This document shows positions 1-9,163 of a stretch of DNA of 64,000 nt, piece by piece. Source of the DNA: Methylobacterium sp. Leaf112 (GTDB lineage Bacteria; Pseudomonadota; Alphaproteobacteria; Rhizobiales; Beijerinckiaceae); contig NZ_LMNG01000023.1 of the NCBI RefSeq assembly GCF_001423295.1, forward strand, positions 856-64,855, written 5' to 3'. The notes under the pieces were generated by a model that saw only the letters and a program-made list of their open reading frames with translations, did no database searches and was not told where the DNA came from. The position numbers and the translations under genes are program-made. Positions within the stretch are counted from its first letter, which is position 1. Every line of letters begins with the position of its first letter.

Positions 1-154
1 CGCTACGGCTCGCCTCGGATCCATGCCGCCTTGCTCGCGGAAGGACGAACGGCCAGCCGCGGGCGGGTGGAGCGTCTGATGCGCCGTCATGGCATTCGGG
101 CTCTGGCAGGGCGTCGATTCCGGCCCTGCACGACCGACAGCCGTCACGACCTGC

Positions 155-355
155 CGATCGCGCCCAACCTCCTGAAGCAGCAGTTCTCGGCGGCATTGCC
201 CAACACGGTCTGGCTCGCCGACATCACCTACCTCCCCACCGGAGAGGGCTGGCTCGATCGCGCCCAACCTCCTGAAGCAGCAGTTCTCGGCGGCATTGCC
301 CAACACGGTCTGGCTCGCCGACATCACCTACCTCCCCACCGGAGAGGGCTGGCTC
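155..355. repeat. 100-bp tandem direct duplication inside the IS3 transposase
   Basis: Bases 155-255 recur at 255-355 with an exact 100-bp period and no visible mismatch. The period is not divisible by 3, so it frameshifts the transposase. Confidence 0.95.
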
Positions 356-637
356 CACCTGGCCGCCGTCCTCGATCTCGCCACCCGCAAGATCGTCGGC
401 TGGTCCATGCGCGAGCACATGCGGACGGAGCTGACCTCGGCCGCCCTGATGATGGCCACCCAACGGCAGCGACCGGGGGCCGGCCTCATCTGTCACTCGG
501 ATCGCGGCAGCCAATACGCCGCCGAGGCCTACAGAGCGCAGCTCGCCGACATGAAGGCGACGCCCTCCATGAGCCGGACCGGCTGCTGCTACGATAACGC
601 CCCGATGGAAAGCTTCTTCCACACCCTCAAGGTCGAA

Positions 638-930
638 CTCGTCCACCAGCGACGATGGGCGACCCGGGACGAGGCCCGACGCGACCTGTTCGCCTACATC
701 GAAGGCTACGACAATCGACAGCGCATCCACTCGGCACTCGGTTATATCACGCCCGAGCAAGCCGAACGGATAGGACTCTCGGGGCGACGAGGACATGCTC
801 GTCCACCAGCGACGATGGGCGACCCGGGACGAGGCCCGACGCGACCTGTTCGCCTACATCGAAGGCTACGACAATCGACAGCGCATCCACTCGGCACTCG
901 GTTATATCACGCCCGAGCAAGCCGAACGGA
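638..930. repeat. 133-bp direct repeat (638-770 and 798-930)
   Basis: Two apparently identical 133-bp copies lie 160 bp apart, with 27 bp of unrelated DNA (771-797) between them. The second copy runs into the original end of the transposase gene (stop at 939-941), and the insertion is again out of frame. Confidence 0.95.
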
Positions 931-972
931 ACGCGAGCTAAACCCCCCGTCCGTGGAACCAGGGGAGGATCA

Positions 973-1025
973 GCCCATTCCTCCTCGGAAACGTCGGACG
1001 GGTGAGCGGCGTGCGAAGCGGTCAC
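973..1025 (-). pseudogene. IS5-type transposase N-terminus truncated by the IS3 element
   Basis: Reading leftwards from a GTG at 1025 gives MTASHAAHPSDVSEEEWA. The PSDVS-EEEWA motif is the typical N-terminus of small IS5-family transposases (DUF4096 type). The similarity stops exactly where the IS3 terminal repeat begins (972), so the IS3 element seems to have inserted near codon 18 of this transposase. The rest of the IS5 gene would lie beyond the IS3 element, outside the window. The call rests on one short motif. Confidence 0.5.
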
Positions 1026-1113
1026 GCCTCCTTCGTCTGGATTCCCATCTTCACCGCTCCATGACAGCCTCGAGGATACGTCTCGCGACGTCGCACGGGC
1101 ACCGTGAAACCGC

Positions 1114-3195
1114 TCAGCGGACGGGGTCGCGCTGCGCCATCGCGGTCGCGGAGCGCGATTTCTGCATCACGCCCTCGATCTGCTCCCGCTGACGGGTGAA
1201 CTCCGCCAGCATTCGGCCGTCGAGCTCGCGTCCACGGGGAACGCGGATCTTCATGGGGTCGACGAAGTGACCGTTGATGATCACCTCGTAATGGAGGTGT
1301 GCGCCCGTCGACAGGCCGGTGGACCCGACATAGCCGATCACCTGCCCCTGCCGCACCTTCGCGCCGGCCGTGACCCCGCGGGCGAAGCGAGACATGTGGT
1401 TGTAGGTGGTGACGTAGCCGTTGATGTGCTGGACCTCGACCCGCCGTCCATAGCCCGAATCCCAATCGGCCTTGATCACGGTCCCGTTGCCCGCCGCGAC
1501 GATTGGTGTGCCGATGGGGTTGGACCAATCGACGCCGGTGTGGAGCTTGGCGTAGCCGAGCACTGGGTGGCGCCGGTAACCGAAGCCCGACCGCATGATG
1601 CCGTCGGCGATGGGTTTGCGGATGAGGAACTTCTTGAGCGACCGCCCCTGTTCGTCGAGGTAGTCGATGGTGCCGTCGTCGGGTGACTGGAACCGGTAGA
1701 CCTTGCGCGGTTCGCCACCGAGGTTGAGCGACGCGTAGAGAAGGTCCGGTCGCTCCGACGCGGTCTGTCCCGTCTCCTCGTCGAAGGTGTAGAACACGTC
1801 GAGGGCGTCGCCCGGCGAGATTCGGCGCTGGAAATCGACATCGTAGCCGAAGATCCGCACGAGATCCTCGACGGTGGTGCGCGGCAGGTCGTGCCGGGCC
1901 GCCGTCTCGTAGAGGCTCTGGTAGAGCCTCGGCCCCGAGCCGCCGTCCTCCTCCTCGTCCTCCGCCGCCGTCTCGGTCTTGCCGGAGGCCTTCGCGGCCG
2001 GCGCCCCGTCCGTGGGCGGGGCGACCGACACGAAGGCGCCCCGATCGTTGATGGCCGCGATGCCCTCGATGCCACCCTCTCCGTAAAGGATGAGCCGCGT
2101 CACCTGCCTTGGATCGCCGGGCTTCGGGCCGGGCGCGATCTGCAGGCGGAACTGCTGCCCCTCGGTGAGTTCGGCGATGCGTCCGCGCCCGCCCAGGGCC
2201 GAGACGATGCCGCGGATCTGCTCCTCGCTGGCCTGCCCCGTCGCACGCAGGACCATGTCCAGGGTCTCGCCACGCTTGAGCGCGAGGTCGCGCTCGTCGA
2301 CGAGGGATACGTCGCCGGCCCGCAGTCCGACCTTGGCGAGCTTCGTCACGTTCTCGGGCACCACGAGCACGTCGATGGACTGGAACGGACTTTTCCCGAC
2401 GGGTGCGGCCGGCCCATCGAAATCAGGCGTGACCCCACCCTGCTGCAGGGTGCGCGACAGCATGATCTGCGGCGCCACCGGCACGGCACTGCGCCGGCCG
2501 GCCTCGGTGGTGAGGCGGCGCTCCTCCTCGACCTGCGCGACGACATCGTCGTCCGTGAGGGCGGGTGCGCCGGGATCGACAGCGAGGCCGACCAAGTCCT
2601 GCTTGACCACCGACACCTCGCCGCCCGGCCCCTCGGCGAGGCCGGGATCCGCGGCACGCTCCGCCGGTTCGTCGGAGGTGAACTTCATCGGATCGAAGCG
2701 GGGCATCTCGGCCGCGAACACGCCCGTCGTCATGGATAGGGCCGTGGTGACGCGGACGAAGGGGCGGACCTTGATGATCTCCCGGTCGGCGAGCCGCACG
2801 GTGACGGGCGCCCGAAAACTCTGCTTGGCCGAGGCGATCATCAGGTTGCGCACGAGGCGGTCGCCCTTGCGGGCCAAGGCGATGTCGTCATCGCTCGGAG
2901 CCGGACGGACGACCACGGCCGCCCGCTCGGGGATCGCCGCGAAGGAGATGTCGCTCTGAAAGGAGACGTGGATCGCCGCACCGATGAGACCCGCTCCGGT
3001 CAGGCCCGTGAGGGTGCTGGCGCAGAGCCAGCGCAGATTGACCTCGCGTCGGTCGATCCGCGGTGCATCGGGCCCGAGCAGGTCGAGGGGCGGTTCGATC
3101 CCGTTCTGGGAGCGCGGAGTCGCACGCGCATCCTGGGTCGGGGCCGGATGGCCGATCTTGAGGCGACCGCGCTTCACGAAGAACCCTTGCGACAC
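1114..3195 (-). CDS. Membrane-anchored M23 family metallopeptidase (peptidoglycan endopeptidase-like)
   Basis: A 693-aa protein with a cytoplasmic N-terminus, one membrane segment at about residues 55-78, a long periplasmic region, and a C-terminal M23 (LytM/lysostaphin-type) domain at about 545-650. The zinc ligands are visible: HTGVD (His552, Asp556) and the HLHYE motif near 633-637. Two LysM/OapA-like stretches (about 305-360 and 445-490) precede the catalytic domain, as in DipM/NlpD/MepM-like cell-wall hydrolases. It should cleave peptide cross-links, or activate amidases, during growth or division. The ORF starts with GTG at 3195; a later start would still keep the membrane segment. It ends about 140 bp from the IS3 element and is probably monocistronic. 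Housekeeping cell-wall function is inferred from the family; the intact zinc site argues for an active enzyme. Confidence 0.85.
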   Translation of the reverse strand: MSQGFFVKRGRLKIGHPAPTQDARATPRSQNGIEPPLDLLGPDAPRIDRREVNLRWLCASTLTGLTGAGLIGAAIHVSFQSDISFAAIPERAAVVVRPAPSDDDIALARKGDRLVRNLMIASAKQSFRAPVTVRLADREIIKVRPFVRVTTALSMTTGVFAAEMPRFDPMKFTSDEPAERAADPGLAEGPGGEVSVVKQDLVGLAVDPGAPALTDDDVVAQVEEERRLTTEAGRRSAVPVAPQIMLSRTLQQGGVTPDFDGPAAPVGKSPFQSIDVLVVPENVTKLAKVGLRAGDVSLVDERDLALKRGETLDMVLRATGQASEEQIRGIVSALGGRGRIAELTEGQQFRLQIAPGPKPGDPRQVTRLILYGEGGIEGIAAINDRGAFVSVAPPTDGAPAAKASGKTETAAEDEEEDGGSGPRLYQSLYETAARHDLPRTTVEDLVRIFGYDVDFQRRISPGDALDVFYTFDEETGQTASERPDLLYASLNLGGEPRKVYRFQSPDDGTIDYLDEQGRSLKKFLIRKPIADGIMRSGFGYRRHPVLGYAKLHTGVDWSNPIGTPIVAAGNGTVIKADWDSGYGRRVEVQHINGYVTTYNHMSRFARGVTAGAKVRQGQVIGYVGSTGLSTGAHLHYEVIINGHFVDPMKIRVPRGRELDGRMLAEFTRQREQIEGVMQKSRSATAMAQRDPVR

Positions 3196-4113
3196 TGCCG
3201 GGCGAACTGGGGGCGCCCTTGCCCGGCGGGTCTAGGATGTCGAAGGTCAGCATGTCGAGAGTGAGGCGAGGCGCGGCGACCGCACGGCGCGATCGCCCCT
3301 CGCCCACACCCGTGCCTGCGATCCTTCACGGTTCAGGGGCCAACCGGGCCCGCCGCGCCGTCGCGGCGACCTGTTCGGGCGTCGGAGGATTCGCGGGACG
3401 ACGATTCCAGCACAGTGGCGTGCTCCGCCTTGTCGCGCTTCCCGCACCCCCGCTGGCGTAGTGGAACTCGCCGGCCCTGAGCTTGCCGAATTGGCCGCCG
3501 TTCCCCCCGCTCGCACCCGGAATTTCCCGGGCGGCCGCGATGGTGCCAGGCGCAACCGTGTGCTGGAAGTGTTGCCTCGTGCGGTTCGAGACGACCTGGG
3601 CGTGGTTTCCTTCGGAAACTCAGGTCTCGACGGTCGCCCCGAGGCCGTCCCGGCAGCCCTGCGCCACGAACTCGCTCCCGCTGTCGAGGCTCGGCGGAGC
3701 TTTCTGGGCTTGGCAGTCGTGCTGACCCGGGAGGTGGCTCCGTGTCTCGGCCATGACGTAGAGGCGGCCGTGCAGCGGGGCATTCGACTCGATCCAGTCG
3801 AACAGCGCGATCTGGAGGCGGTCGACGAAATCCTCGCCCGACGCCGCCCAAGCGAGGCGCCGACAGGTTGCTCGACGAAACGCGCGTGCGTGCAGGGTCG
3901 GGGCCGGAAAACAATTGGCTTTGGCCGAAGGCGGTACCGTCGACCGGCAGGAGCGGGTTCGTCGCAATGGCGGCTGGCGCTGGACCGCCAGGGCTTGCGC
4001 ATTCGGCGAGGCGCTGTCGATCTCCCACCGGGGCCGCGAACCGGGCCGGCCTTTCCCTGCTCACACACCCGTTGCACCCAACGGCGCCATGGGCTAGATC
4101 TTCGCCGCGGTCA
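3196..4113. other. 918-bp stretch without a confident gene
   Basis: Open frames exist on both strands, as expected at this GC content, but none shows a recognisable family or a convincing ribosome site. The most protein-like stretch is on the minus strand at about 3620-3840 (residues such as FVDRLQIALFDWIE), which may be a decayed gene. The region also contains the upstream region of the M23 peptidase and lies just before tRNA-Arg. Confidence 0.5.
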
Positions 4114-4190
4114 GCACCCGTAGCTCAGCTGGATAGAGCGTTGCCCTCCGAAGGCAAAGGTCACACGTTCGAATCGTGTCGGGTGCGCCA
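4114..4190 (+). tRNA. tRNA-Arg (anticodon CCG)
   Basis: A 77-nt cloverleaf. The acceptor stem GCACCCG (4114-4120) pairs with CGGGTGC (4180-4186). The D arm is GCTC...GAGC. The anticodon stem TTGCC/GGCAA encloses the loop CTCCGAA, giving anticodon CCG (reads CGG). The T arm ACACG-TTCGAAT-CGTGT is canonical. The discriminator G is followed by an encoded CCA at 4188-4190. The DNA immediately downstream holds IS and RHS debris, consistent with this tRNA having served as an integration site, but no second copy of its 3' end was found. Confidence 0.97.
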
Positions 4191-4454
4191 ATCATCAAGC
4201 CATTGGTCTCGCTTATGATTCGGCCCCGCGTTTCAACCTCCCCATGGCGTCGTTGATCGACCTGTCGCCCGTTTTGTCACAGGTAACGGGTTTCGAATCA
4301 CGGCTGCCATTCGTCGGCGCAGTCGATCCTGGCAGGTTCAAGTGCGAGGCGCTGCCCCGCCTCGTCACGATCATTCTCTTCGAAAAGTGAAACCGTATCG
4401 TGGGCAGAAGCGCAGGCGCGTGAAGCCCAACGGCGAAGGCGTCTCTGCAAAGTC
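4191..4454. other. 264-bp spacer downstream of tRNA-Arg
   Basis: No gene or convincing repeat is visible between the tRNA and the IS5-family remnant. It is probably debris of an old insertion. Confidence 0.4.
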
Positions 4455-4972
4455 ATGTGAGCCAGAGCATGCTGATGCCAGGGCGAATCGCTCGTGGCGC
4501 TCGCCCGCCATCAGCACCGTAGTGCTGGGTGCACAACCGCCTTCGGCGCGCAGAGGCAGCTTGGTCGACAACCCGCCCTGGCTGCGCCCAGGGGCGCCCC
4601 CCGCCTTCGACCGTGCCCTCATCCCCCAATGGCGCCGGACCGGCGTGCAGGTGGACGCGCACCACCGTGGTGTCCACGAAGTGCAGGTCCCAGTCGAGGT
4701 CGCCTCGGGCATCGGCTTGCGCCTGCAGGCGCCGCCGCACCCGGTCGAACACGGCTGGCCTGCCGCCCGCGATGGACCCGGCTCGACCCGGTCCCGACAG
4801 CACCATAGCGGGCCGGCAGATCCGCCCAGGGTGCGCCGCTCCGCAAGATCCACAGCGTAGTGTTCAGAATTTGCCGGTTGTCCTCGGAAGAAGGGCCCGT
4901 GCGTAGCTGCTGCGGAGGCAGCAGCGGAGCGATCGGCTCCCACTGCGCACCGGTCAGTTCGTAGCGTCGCAT
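4455..4972 (-). pseudogene. IS5-family transposase remnant, multiply frameshifted
   Basis: Reading leftwards from an ATG at 4972, three successive frames give colinear pieces of one IS5-family (IS1031/IS427-like) transposase. The N-terminus is MRRYELTGAQWEPIAPLLPP, continuing to ILNTTLWILRSGAPWADLP. A middle piece in a second frame contains VFDRVRRRLQAQ and HFVDTTVVR, which carries the first catalytic Asp. A third-frame piece contains GGLSTKLPLRAEGG. At least two frameshifts separate them, and the C-terminal third, including the catalytic Glu, is missing. The element cannot be active. With the nearby RHS-like remnant it marks the DNA after tRNA-Arg as a graveyard of inserted material. Confidence 0.85.
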
Positions 4973-5104
4973 CCCGTCCACCTGGGGTCGATCACCCCGC
5001 CGATGAACCCTTCGCAGAGACGCCCTATGACGCGGTGTGTCGGCTGATCTGCCAGGTGGCGGCGCGCGCAGGGGGGGCCGGAGGCGAGGTCCGAGCCAGC
5101 ACCG

Positions 5105-5345
5105 GGGCGTGTCGACGGCTGGAACCGGACCTTCGAGCCGGTATCGATCGCGGAGGCGCGCTGGGGCCCGACCACCTACGGCCACGATACCAACGGTCAG
5201 GTGACGGAGGCGCGGCGACGGACTGGCGGAGCGCTTCGATGACGATCTGGCCCTGAACGGGGCGGCGTTCCACGTGGTGGATGCGGGTCGGGGCGGTCTG
5301 GCGCAGGCGGCACGCCTGCCGGAAGCGGCAACCGACAAACGCCCG
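5105..5345 (+). pseudogene. RHS/YD-repeat protein remnant
   Basis: On the plus strand one frame reads ...RWGPTTYGHDTNGQVTEAR before a stop. The adjacent frame continues with LAERFDDDLALNGAAF, then VVDAGRGG. The pattern Y-G-x-D-x-N-G-x-V-T-E-A followed about 15 residues later by ERFD-D is that of tandem YD/RHS repeats. A frameshift and stops break it, and no toxin or core domain can be recognised downstream. RHS proteins are common cargo of type VI systems and such a locus begins 6 kb away, so this may be a dead former effector. The call rests on two repeat-like stretches and is tentative. Confidence 0.45.
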
Positions 5346-5700
5346 GGGGCGCCTTCGACGCGACGGGATCAACCCGGAGACGGTCGCCGAGTAGAAGAAG
5401 CGGGCCTGGGTCGCCGACCAGCGCACGGGATCGAAGAATCGCCGTTCGCCGGTACTGACGGTGCTGAGCGCTGTGTCGAATTTGTCTGGAAGCCCAAGCC
5501 GACGCGACACGAAGTTTCGTCGGCAAGGCTCGTCTCGGCGTCGTGCAGGGAGAAGATCGATGCGCTTCGAGCACGGCATGTGAAAACAACAGTCTGCAAA
5601 GTGGCAGAATTTTGATATTCAGTACTCTTGATGCGAGCCGTTCCTTTGGAGATACAGAGATCGTCTTTCCTTTTTCTAACAACAGCGAGAAGCGTGCGCC
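5346..5700. other. Leader region upstream of the methionine/sulfur ABC operon
   Basis: About 350 bp separate the RHS-like remnant from the first transporter gene. The last 120 bp are clearly AT-richer than the surroundings (for example TTTTGATATTCAGTACTC at about 5611-5628), so a promoter probably lies here. No riboswitch consensus was recognised. Confidence 0.4.
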
Positions 5701-6501
5701 GTGCTTGCACCGACCCGTCGCGTCTTCCTGTCCGGCGCCCTGGCCCTGAGCATCGCACCGGCCCGCGCCGCATCGACGCCCCTGCGGGTCGTGGCCTCCT
5801 CGCTGCCGCATACGGAGATCCTCGAATTCGTCGGCGAAAAGCTCGCCCCCGAACTGCCTCTGAAGATCATCGAGATCTCGGGCGATCTGCGCCCGAATGC
5901 CCTGCTGCGTGACGGCGACGCCGATGCCAACTTCTTCCAGCACGTCCCCTTCCTCCGCTCGGAGGAAGCCGCCATGGGAATGCGCTTCGCCGTCGTCGCG
6001 GCGGTGCATGTCGAGCCCCTGGGATTGTACAGCCGCCGCGCCACGTCGCTCGCGGCCCTCCCGAGTGGCGGTACCGTCGCCCTGTCGAACAGCGTCTCCA
6101 ACACCGGCCGCGGGCTGTCGCTGCTTCAAGCGAACGGCTTGATCCGACTGCGGGCGAGGGACGCGGGCGTGGCCGCGACCGTGGACGACATCGTCGAGAA
6201 CCCGAAGAACTTCCGCTTCGTCGAGATCGCACCTCCGCAACTGCCGCGCTCCCTCGACGACGTGGCGCTCGCGGTGATCAACGGCAACTACGCGTTGGAA
6301 GCGGGGCTGGAGCCCGCGCGGGATGCGTTGGCCCTCGAAGCCGCCGAGGGCAACCCGTATGCGAACGTCCTCGTCACCACCGAGGGCTTGGCGAAGGATT
6401 CCCGCGTGCTGCGCCTCGGAACCCTGCTGACCTCGGCCGAAGTCGCTGGGTTCATCCGCAACCGCTACCGCGGCTCGGTCGTCCCTGTCCGCCCGTCCTG
6501 A
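5701..6501 (+). CDS. MetQ/NlpA-family substrate-binding protein (first copy)
   Basis: A 266-aa periplasmic binding protein of the NlpA/MetQ family, which delivers methionine or related sulfur compounds to MetNI-type ABC importers. A signal peptide occupies residues 1-23 (RRVFLSGALALSIAPARA, twin-arginine-like, no lipobox). Family landmarks are DANFFQHVPFL, VALSNSVSNTGRGL and [12 protein letters not shown]. It starts at GTG 5701. The next gene is a paralogue 91 bp downstream, followed by MetN and MetI, so two binding proteins appear to serve one transporter. Differences in the ligand-contacting regions suggest the two copies bind different sulfur compounds; the substrate cannot be read from sequence. 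Expression during sulfur limitation is inferred from the co-encoded monooxygenase. Confidence 0.85.
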   Translation: MLAPTRRVFLSGALALSIAPARAASTPLRVVASSLPHTEILEFVGEKLAPELPLKIIEISGDLRPNALLRDGDADANFFQHVPFLRSEEAAMGMRFAVVAAVHVEPLGLYSRRATSLAALPSGGTVALSNSVSNTGRGLSLLQANGLIRLRARDAGVAATVDDIVENPKNFRFVEIAPPQLPRSLDDVALAVINGNYALEAGLEPARDALALEAAEGNPYANVLVTTEGLAKDSRVLRLGTLLTSAEVAGFIRNRYRGSVVPVRPS

Positions 6502-6592
6502 CCGGCGCGGGTGGGGTGAGACCGGCCGCCACCCTTCGAGATCCACAGCCTGCCCTGCCTTCGCCGAGTCGGGCGACCGGAGTCCACGACCG

Positions 6593-7393
6593 ATGCGCTT
6601 CCTGAAGACCCTCGCCATCGCCTTCCTGTCCATGGGTACGATGGCGGCCCAGGCAGAGACCTTGACGATCGGTACCGTGCCGGGCGCCTACAGCGACGCC
6701 ATCACCGCGGCCGCCAAGGAGGCCAAGGAGCAGGGCATTGTGGTGAAGGTGATCGAGTTCAGCGACTGGACGACGCCCAACGTCGCCCTCGATGCCGGCG
6801 ACATCGACCTGAACTTCTTCCAGCATCGCCCCTTCATGGAGAACGCCGCGAAGCAGAAAGGCTACCGGTTCGACATCGTCGGGCTCGGCATCCTGCAGAA
6901 CATCGGGCTGTTCTCGCTTAAGCATAAGAGCCTCGACGGGATCCCGGCGGGGGGCAAGGTCGCCATCGCCAACGACCCGGTTAACCAGGGCCGAGGCCTG
7001 CTGCTGCTGCAGAAGGCCGGCCTCATCAAGCTCAAGGACGGTGTCGGCTTCCTCGGTACCGTCGACGACATCGTCGAGAACCCGAAGAAGCTGAAATTCA
7101 CCGAGGTCGAGGGTCCGCAATTGGTGCGGATCACCGGCGATGTCGATCTCGCCCAGGGCTACCCGCATTTCATCGTCGCCGCCGGGGCCTTCGACCCGAA
7201 GAGCGGGCTGATCTATTCCGGGATCGAGGACAAGCTGTTCGCCGTAAGCTTCGTCACGAAAGCCACCCGCAAGGACGATCCGACCATCCGAAAATTCGTC
7301 CAGATCTTCCAGAACTCCGAGGCCGTGAAGCAGAAGATCCACACATCGTTCGCCGGCAGCGAAAAGCTGTACCTGCTCGCGTGGCAGAACTGA
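6593..7393 (+). CDS. metQ: MetQ/NlpA-family substrate-binding protein (second copy)
   Basis: A 266-aa MetQ-type binding protein with an ordinary Sec signal peptide (residues 1-22, cleavage after QAEA or QA-E). It has the family core: [37 protein letters not shown] and [12 protein letters not shown]. It is closer to classical MetQ than the gene before it. It lacks a lipobox Cys, so it should be soluble in the periplasm. The stop overlaps the start of metN by 13 nt, indicating translational coupling. Likely ligand is methionine or an organosulfur compound; the distal monooxygenase gene favours a broader organosulfur role. Confidence 0.9.
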   Translation: MRFLKTLAIAFLSMGTMAAQAETLTIGTVPGAYSDAITAAAKEAKEQGIVVKVIEFSDWTTPNVALDAGDIDLNFFQHRPFMENAAKQKGYRFDIVGLGILQNIGLFSLKHKSLDGIPAGGKVAIANDPVNQGRGLLLLQKAGLIKLKDGVGFLGTVDDIVENPKKLKFTEVEGPQLVRITGDVDLAQGYPHFIVAAGAFDPKSGLIYSGIEDKLFAVSFVTKATRKDDPTIRKFVQIFQNSEAVKQKIHTSFAGSEKLYLLAWQN

Positions 7394-8529
7394 CCATGGT
7401 GAGCCTGGCTTTGGATCGCCTCGGGGCGACGGGTTCGGCCCGGTCGAAGGCGATCGGCCTGGACGCGATCCCCGCCGCCCGGACCGAAGCGGGCCGGCGC
7501 TGCACCGGCACCGTGCGGTTCGAGAACGTCTCGAAGACATATCGCTCTGCGGGTGGCGAGGTCCGTGCCCTCGACGACGTCAGCCTCGACGTTCCGTCCG
7601 GCGCGATCCTCGGCATCATCGGCCGCTCGGGTGCCGGCAAGTCGACCTTGCTCCGAACCGTCAACCGTCTGGAGGCGCCGACGTCGGGACGGGTGCTGGT
7701 CGACGACGAGCCGATCGAGGCCCTTCGGACGGACGGCCTCGTGGCCCTGCGCCGCCGCACCGGCATGATCTTCCAGCACTTCAACCTGCTGTCGGCCAAG
7801 ACCGTCCGGCAGAACGTGGCCCTGCCGCTCAAGGTGGCCGGAATCCGCCCGTCGGAGATCGAAGGCCGGGTGGAAGCGGTGCTGCGCCTCGTCGGTCTCG
7901 AAGGCAAGGCGGAGGCCTATCCGTCGCGCCTCTCGGGCGGGCAGAAACAGCGCGTCGGCATCGCCCGCGCCCTGGTCAGCGACCCCGAGATTCTCCTTTG
8001 CGACGAGGCGACCTCGGCCCTAGACCCGGAGACCACCCTGTCGATCCTGGGCCTGCTGCGGGATATCAACCGGCGGCTCGGCCTGACCATCATCCTCATC
8101 ACCCACGAGATGAGCGTGATCCGCGAGATCTGCACGGACGTCGTGGTGCTGGAAGCCGGGCGGATCGCCGAGTCCGGTCCGGTCTGGCGCGTGTTCGGCG
8201 CCCCGGAACACCCGGCGACGCGGGCCCTGCTCGCGCCCCTCACCCGCGACCTGCCCGACGATCTGGCGGAGCGGCTCGTGCCGCATCCCGTCCCGGGCGC
8301 CCAGGCCGTCCTGCGGATCACCTATTCCGGGGGGTCTGCCCCCGACCTGTCGGCCCTCGTCGCGGCGACGGGCGGCCCGCTGCGGCTCCTGCAGGCGAGC
8401 GTCGAGCGCATCCAGGGACACGCCGTCGGCCGCCTGCTGATCGCCGCCGAAAACCGGCAGGCAGAGGCCCGCCTGAGAGCCATCGGGGTCACCGTCGAGG
8501 GAATCGGCTATGTCGCCGCAGATGATTGA
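7381..8529 (+). CDS. metN: Methionine-type ABC transporter ATP-binding protein MetN
   Basis: A 382-aa ATPase subunit of a MetNIQ importer. It contains Walker [11 protein letters not shown]-loop FQHFNLL, signature LSGGQKQR, Walker [14 protein letters not shown] and a switch His in LITHEMS. About 75 C-terminal residues match the position and length of the NIL domain that binds methionine and trans-inhibits the transporter in MetN. An N-terminal extension of about 40 residues precedes the ABC core ([10 protein letters not shown]). The frame can start at GTG 7381 (overlapping metQ) or at ATG 7396. The stop overlaps the start of metI by 20 nt. Confidence 0.92.
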   Translation: MAELTMVSLALDRLGATGSARSKAIGLDAIPAARTEAGRRCTGTVRFENVSKTYRSAGGEVRALDDVSLDVPSGAILGIIGRSGAGKSTLLRTVNRLEAPTSGRVLVDDEPIEALRTDGLVALRRRTGMIFQHFNLLSAKTVRQNVALPLKVAGIRPSEIEGRVEAVLRLVGLEGKAEAYPSRLSGGQKQRVGIARALVSDPEILLCDEATSALDPETTLSILGLLRDINRRLGLTIILITHEMSVIREICTDVVVLEAGRIAESGPVWRVFGAPEHPATRALLAPLTRDLPDDLAERLVPHPVPGAQAVLRITYSGGSAPDLSALVAATGGPLRLLQASVERIQGHAVGRLLIAAENRQAEARLRAIGVTVEGIGYVAADD

Positions 8530-9163
8530 CCGCCTCTGGCAGGCGGCGTTCGACACGATGGTCATGGTGGGCGTCTCGGCGGGAATCGCGGTGGCCGCCG
8601 GCATCCCGCTCGCGCTGTTCCTCGTCACCTCCGGGCCGGGCGGAATCTTCCCGGCACCGCGGACGAACCGCTTCGTCGGCCTTCTCGTGAACGGCTTTCG
8701 CGCCGTGCCCTTCATCGTGCTCCTGGTCGCGCTGATCCCGTTCACCCGGCTCGTCATGGGAACCACGATCGGTGTCTGGGCGGCCATCGTTCCCCTCGCG
8801 GTCAGCGCGACACCCTTCTTCGCGCGAATCGCCGAGGTCTCGCTGCGGCAGGTCGATCCCGGACTGGTCGAGGCGGCCCAGTCCATCGGCTGCCGCCGAC
8901 GCCACATCCTGCTCCACGTGCTGCTGCCCGAGGCGCTTCCGGGAATCGTCGGCGGCTTCACCATCACGATCGTGTCGATGATCGGGGCCTCGGCCGTGGC
9001 CGGCGCGGTCGGCGCGGGTGGGCTCGGCGACGTGGCGATCCGCTACGGCTACCAGCGCTTCGACACCACGGTGATGTCGGTGGTGATCGCGATCCTCATC
9101 GTCCTCGTCTGCCTCGTGCAGTTCGCGGGCGACAGCGTGGTGCGGAGGCTCCAGGCACGATGA
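8510..9163 (+). CDS. metI: Methionine-type ABC transporter permease MetI
   Basis: A 217-aa permease of normal MetI length, with about five hydrophobic segments. The EAA loop is seen as [21 protein letters not shown] at about residue 121, the site that couples to the ATPase. It overlaps metN by 20 nt at its start and the monooxygenase gene by ATGA (9160-9163) at its end, so the five genes 5701-10533 look like a single transcript. With the MetQ-like proteins it forms the inner-membrane channel for a sulfur-containing substrate. Confidence 0.92.
   Translation: MSPQMIDRLWQAAFDTMVMVGVSAGIAVAAGIPLALFLVTSGPGGIFPAPRTNRFVGLLVNGFRAVPFIVLLVALIPFTRLVMGTTIGVWAAIVPLAVSATPFFARIAEVSLRQVDPGLVEAAQSIGCRRRHILLHVLLPEALPGIVGGFTITIVSMIGASAVAGAVGAGGLGDVAIRYGYQRFDTTVMSVVIAILIVLVCLVQFAGDSVVRRLQAR

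Larger units (their letters stand above)
1..941 (+). pseudogene. IS3-family transposase orfB, frameshifted by two duplications
   Basis: Integrase-core (rve) transposase of the IS3 family. Its three catalytic acidic residues are all recognisable: Asp in WLADITYLPT, Asp in HSDRGSQY and Glu in DNAPMESFF. The reading frame opens before the window. A 100-bp tandem duplication (not a multiple of 3) moves the frame at about 255, so the downstream part is read from about 296. A second duplication with a 160-bp period shifts it again after 770. The undisturbed C-terminus would read ...EQAERNAS and stop at 939-941. With both duplications in place no full-length transposase can be made without frameshifting, so I call it a pseudogene. 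Collapsing both repeats would restore a normal IS3 orfB. The duplications could be genuine or an assembly artefact. Confidence 0.85.
1..972 (+). mobile_element. IS3-family insertion sequence, right part, internally duplicated
   Basis: The element enters from outside the window. It carries the orfB-type DDE transposase and ends near 972. Read on the minus strand, the outer end begins TGATCCTCCCCTGGTTCC, which looks like an IS3-type terminal inverted repeat starting with TG. Two internal duplications (100 bp tandem at 155-355, and 133 bp repeated 160 bp apart at 638-930) break the reading frame. The left inverted repeat and orfA lie outside the window, so the exact subgroup cannot be fixed. Confidence 0.75.

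Noticed and set aside
4280..4310. Possible second copy of the tRNA-Arg 3' end (TTCGAATC) as an attachment site
   Set aside because: Only an 8-base T-loop-like match; the stem and acceptor sequence are not repeated, and no integrase is present.
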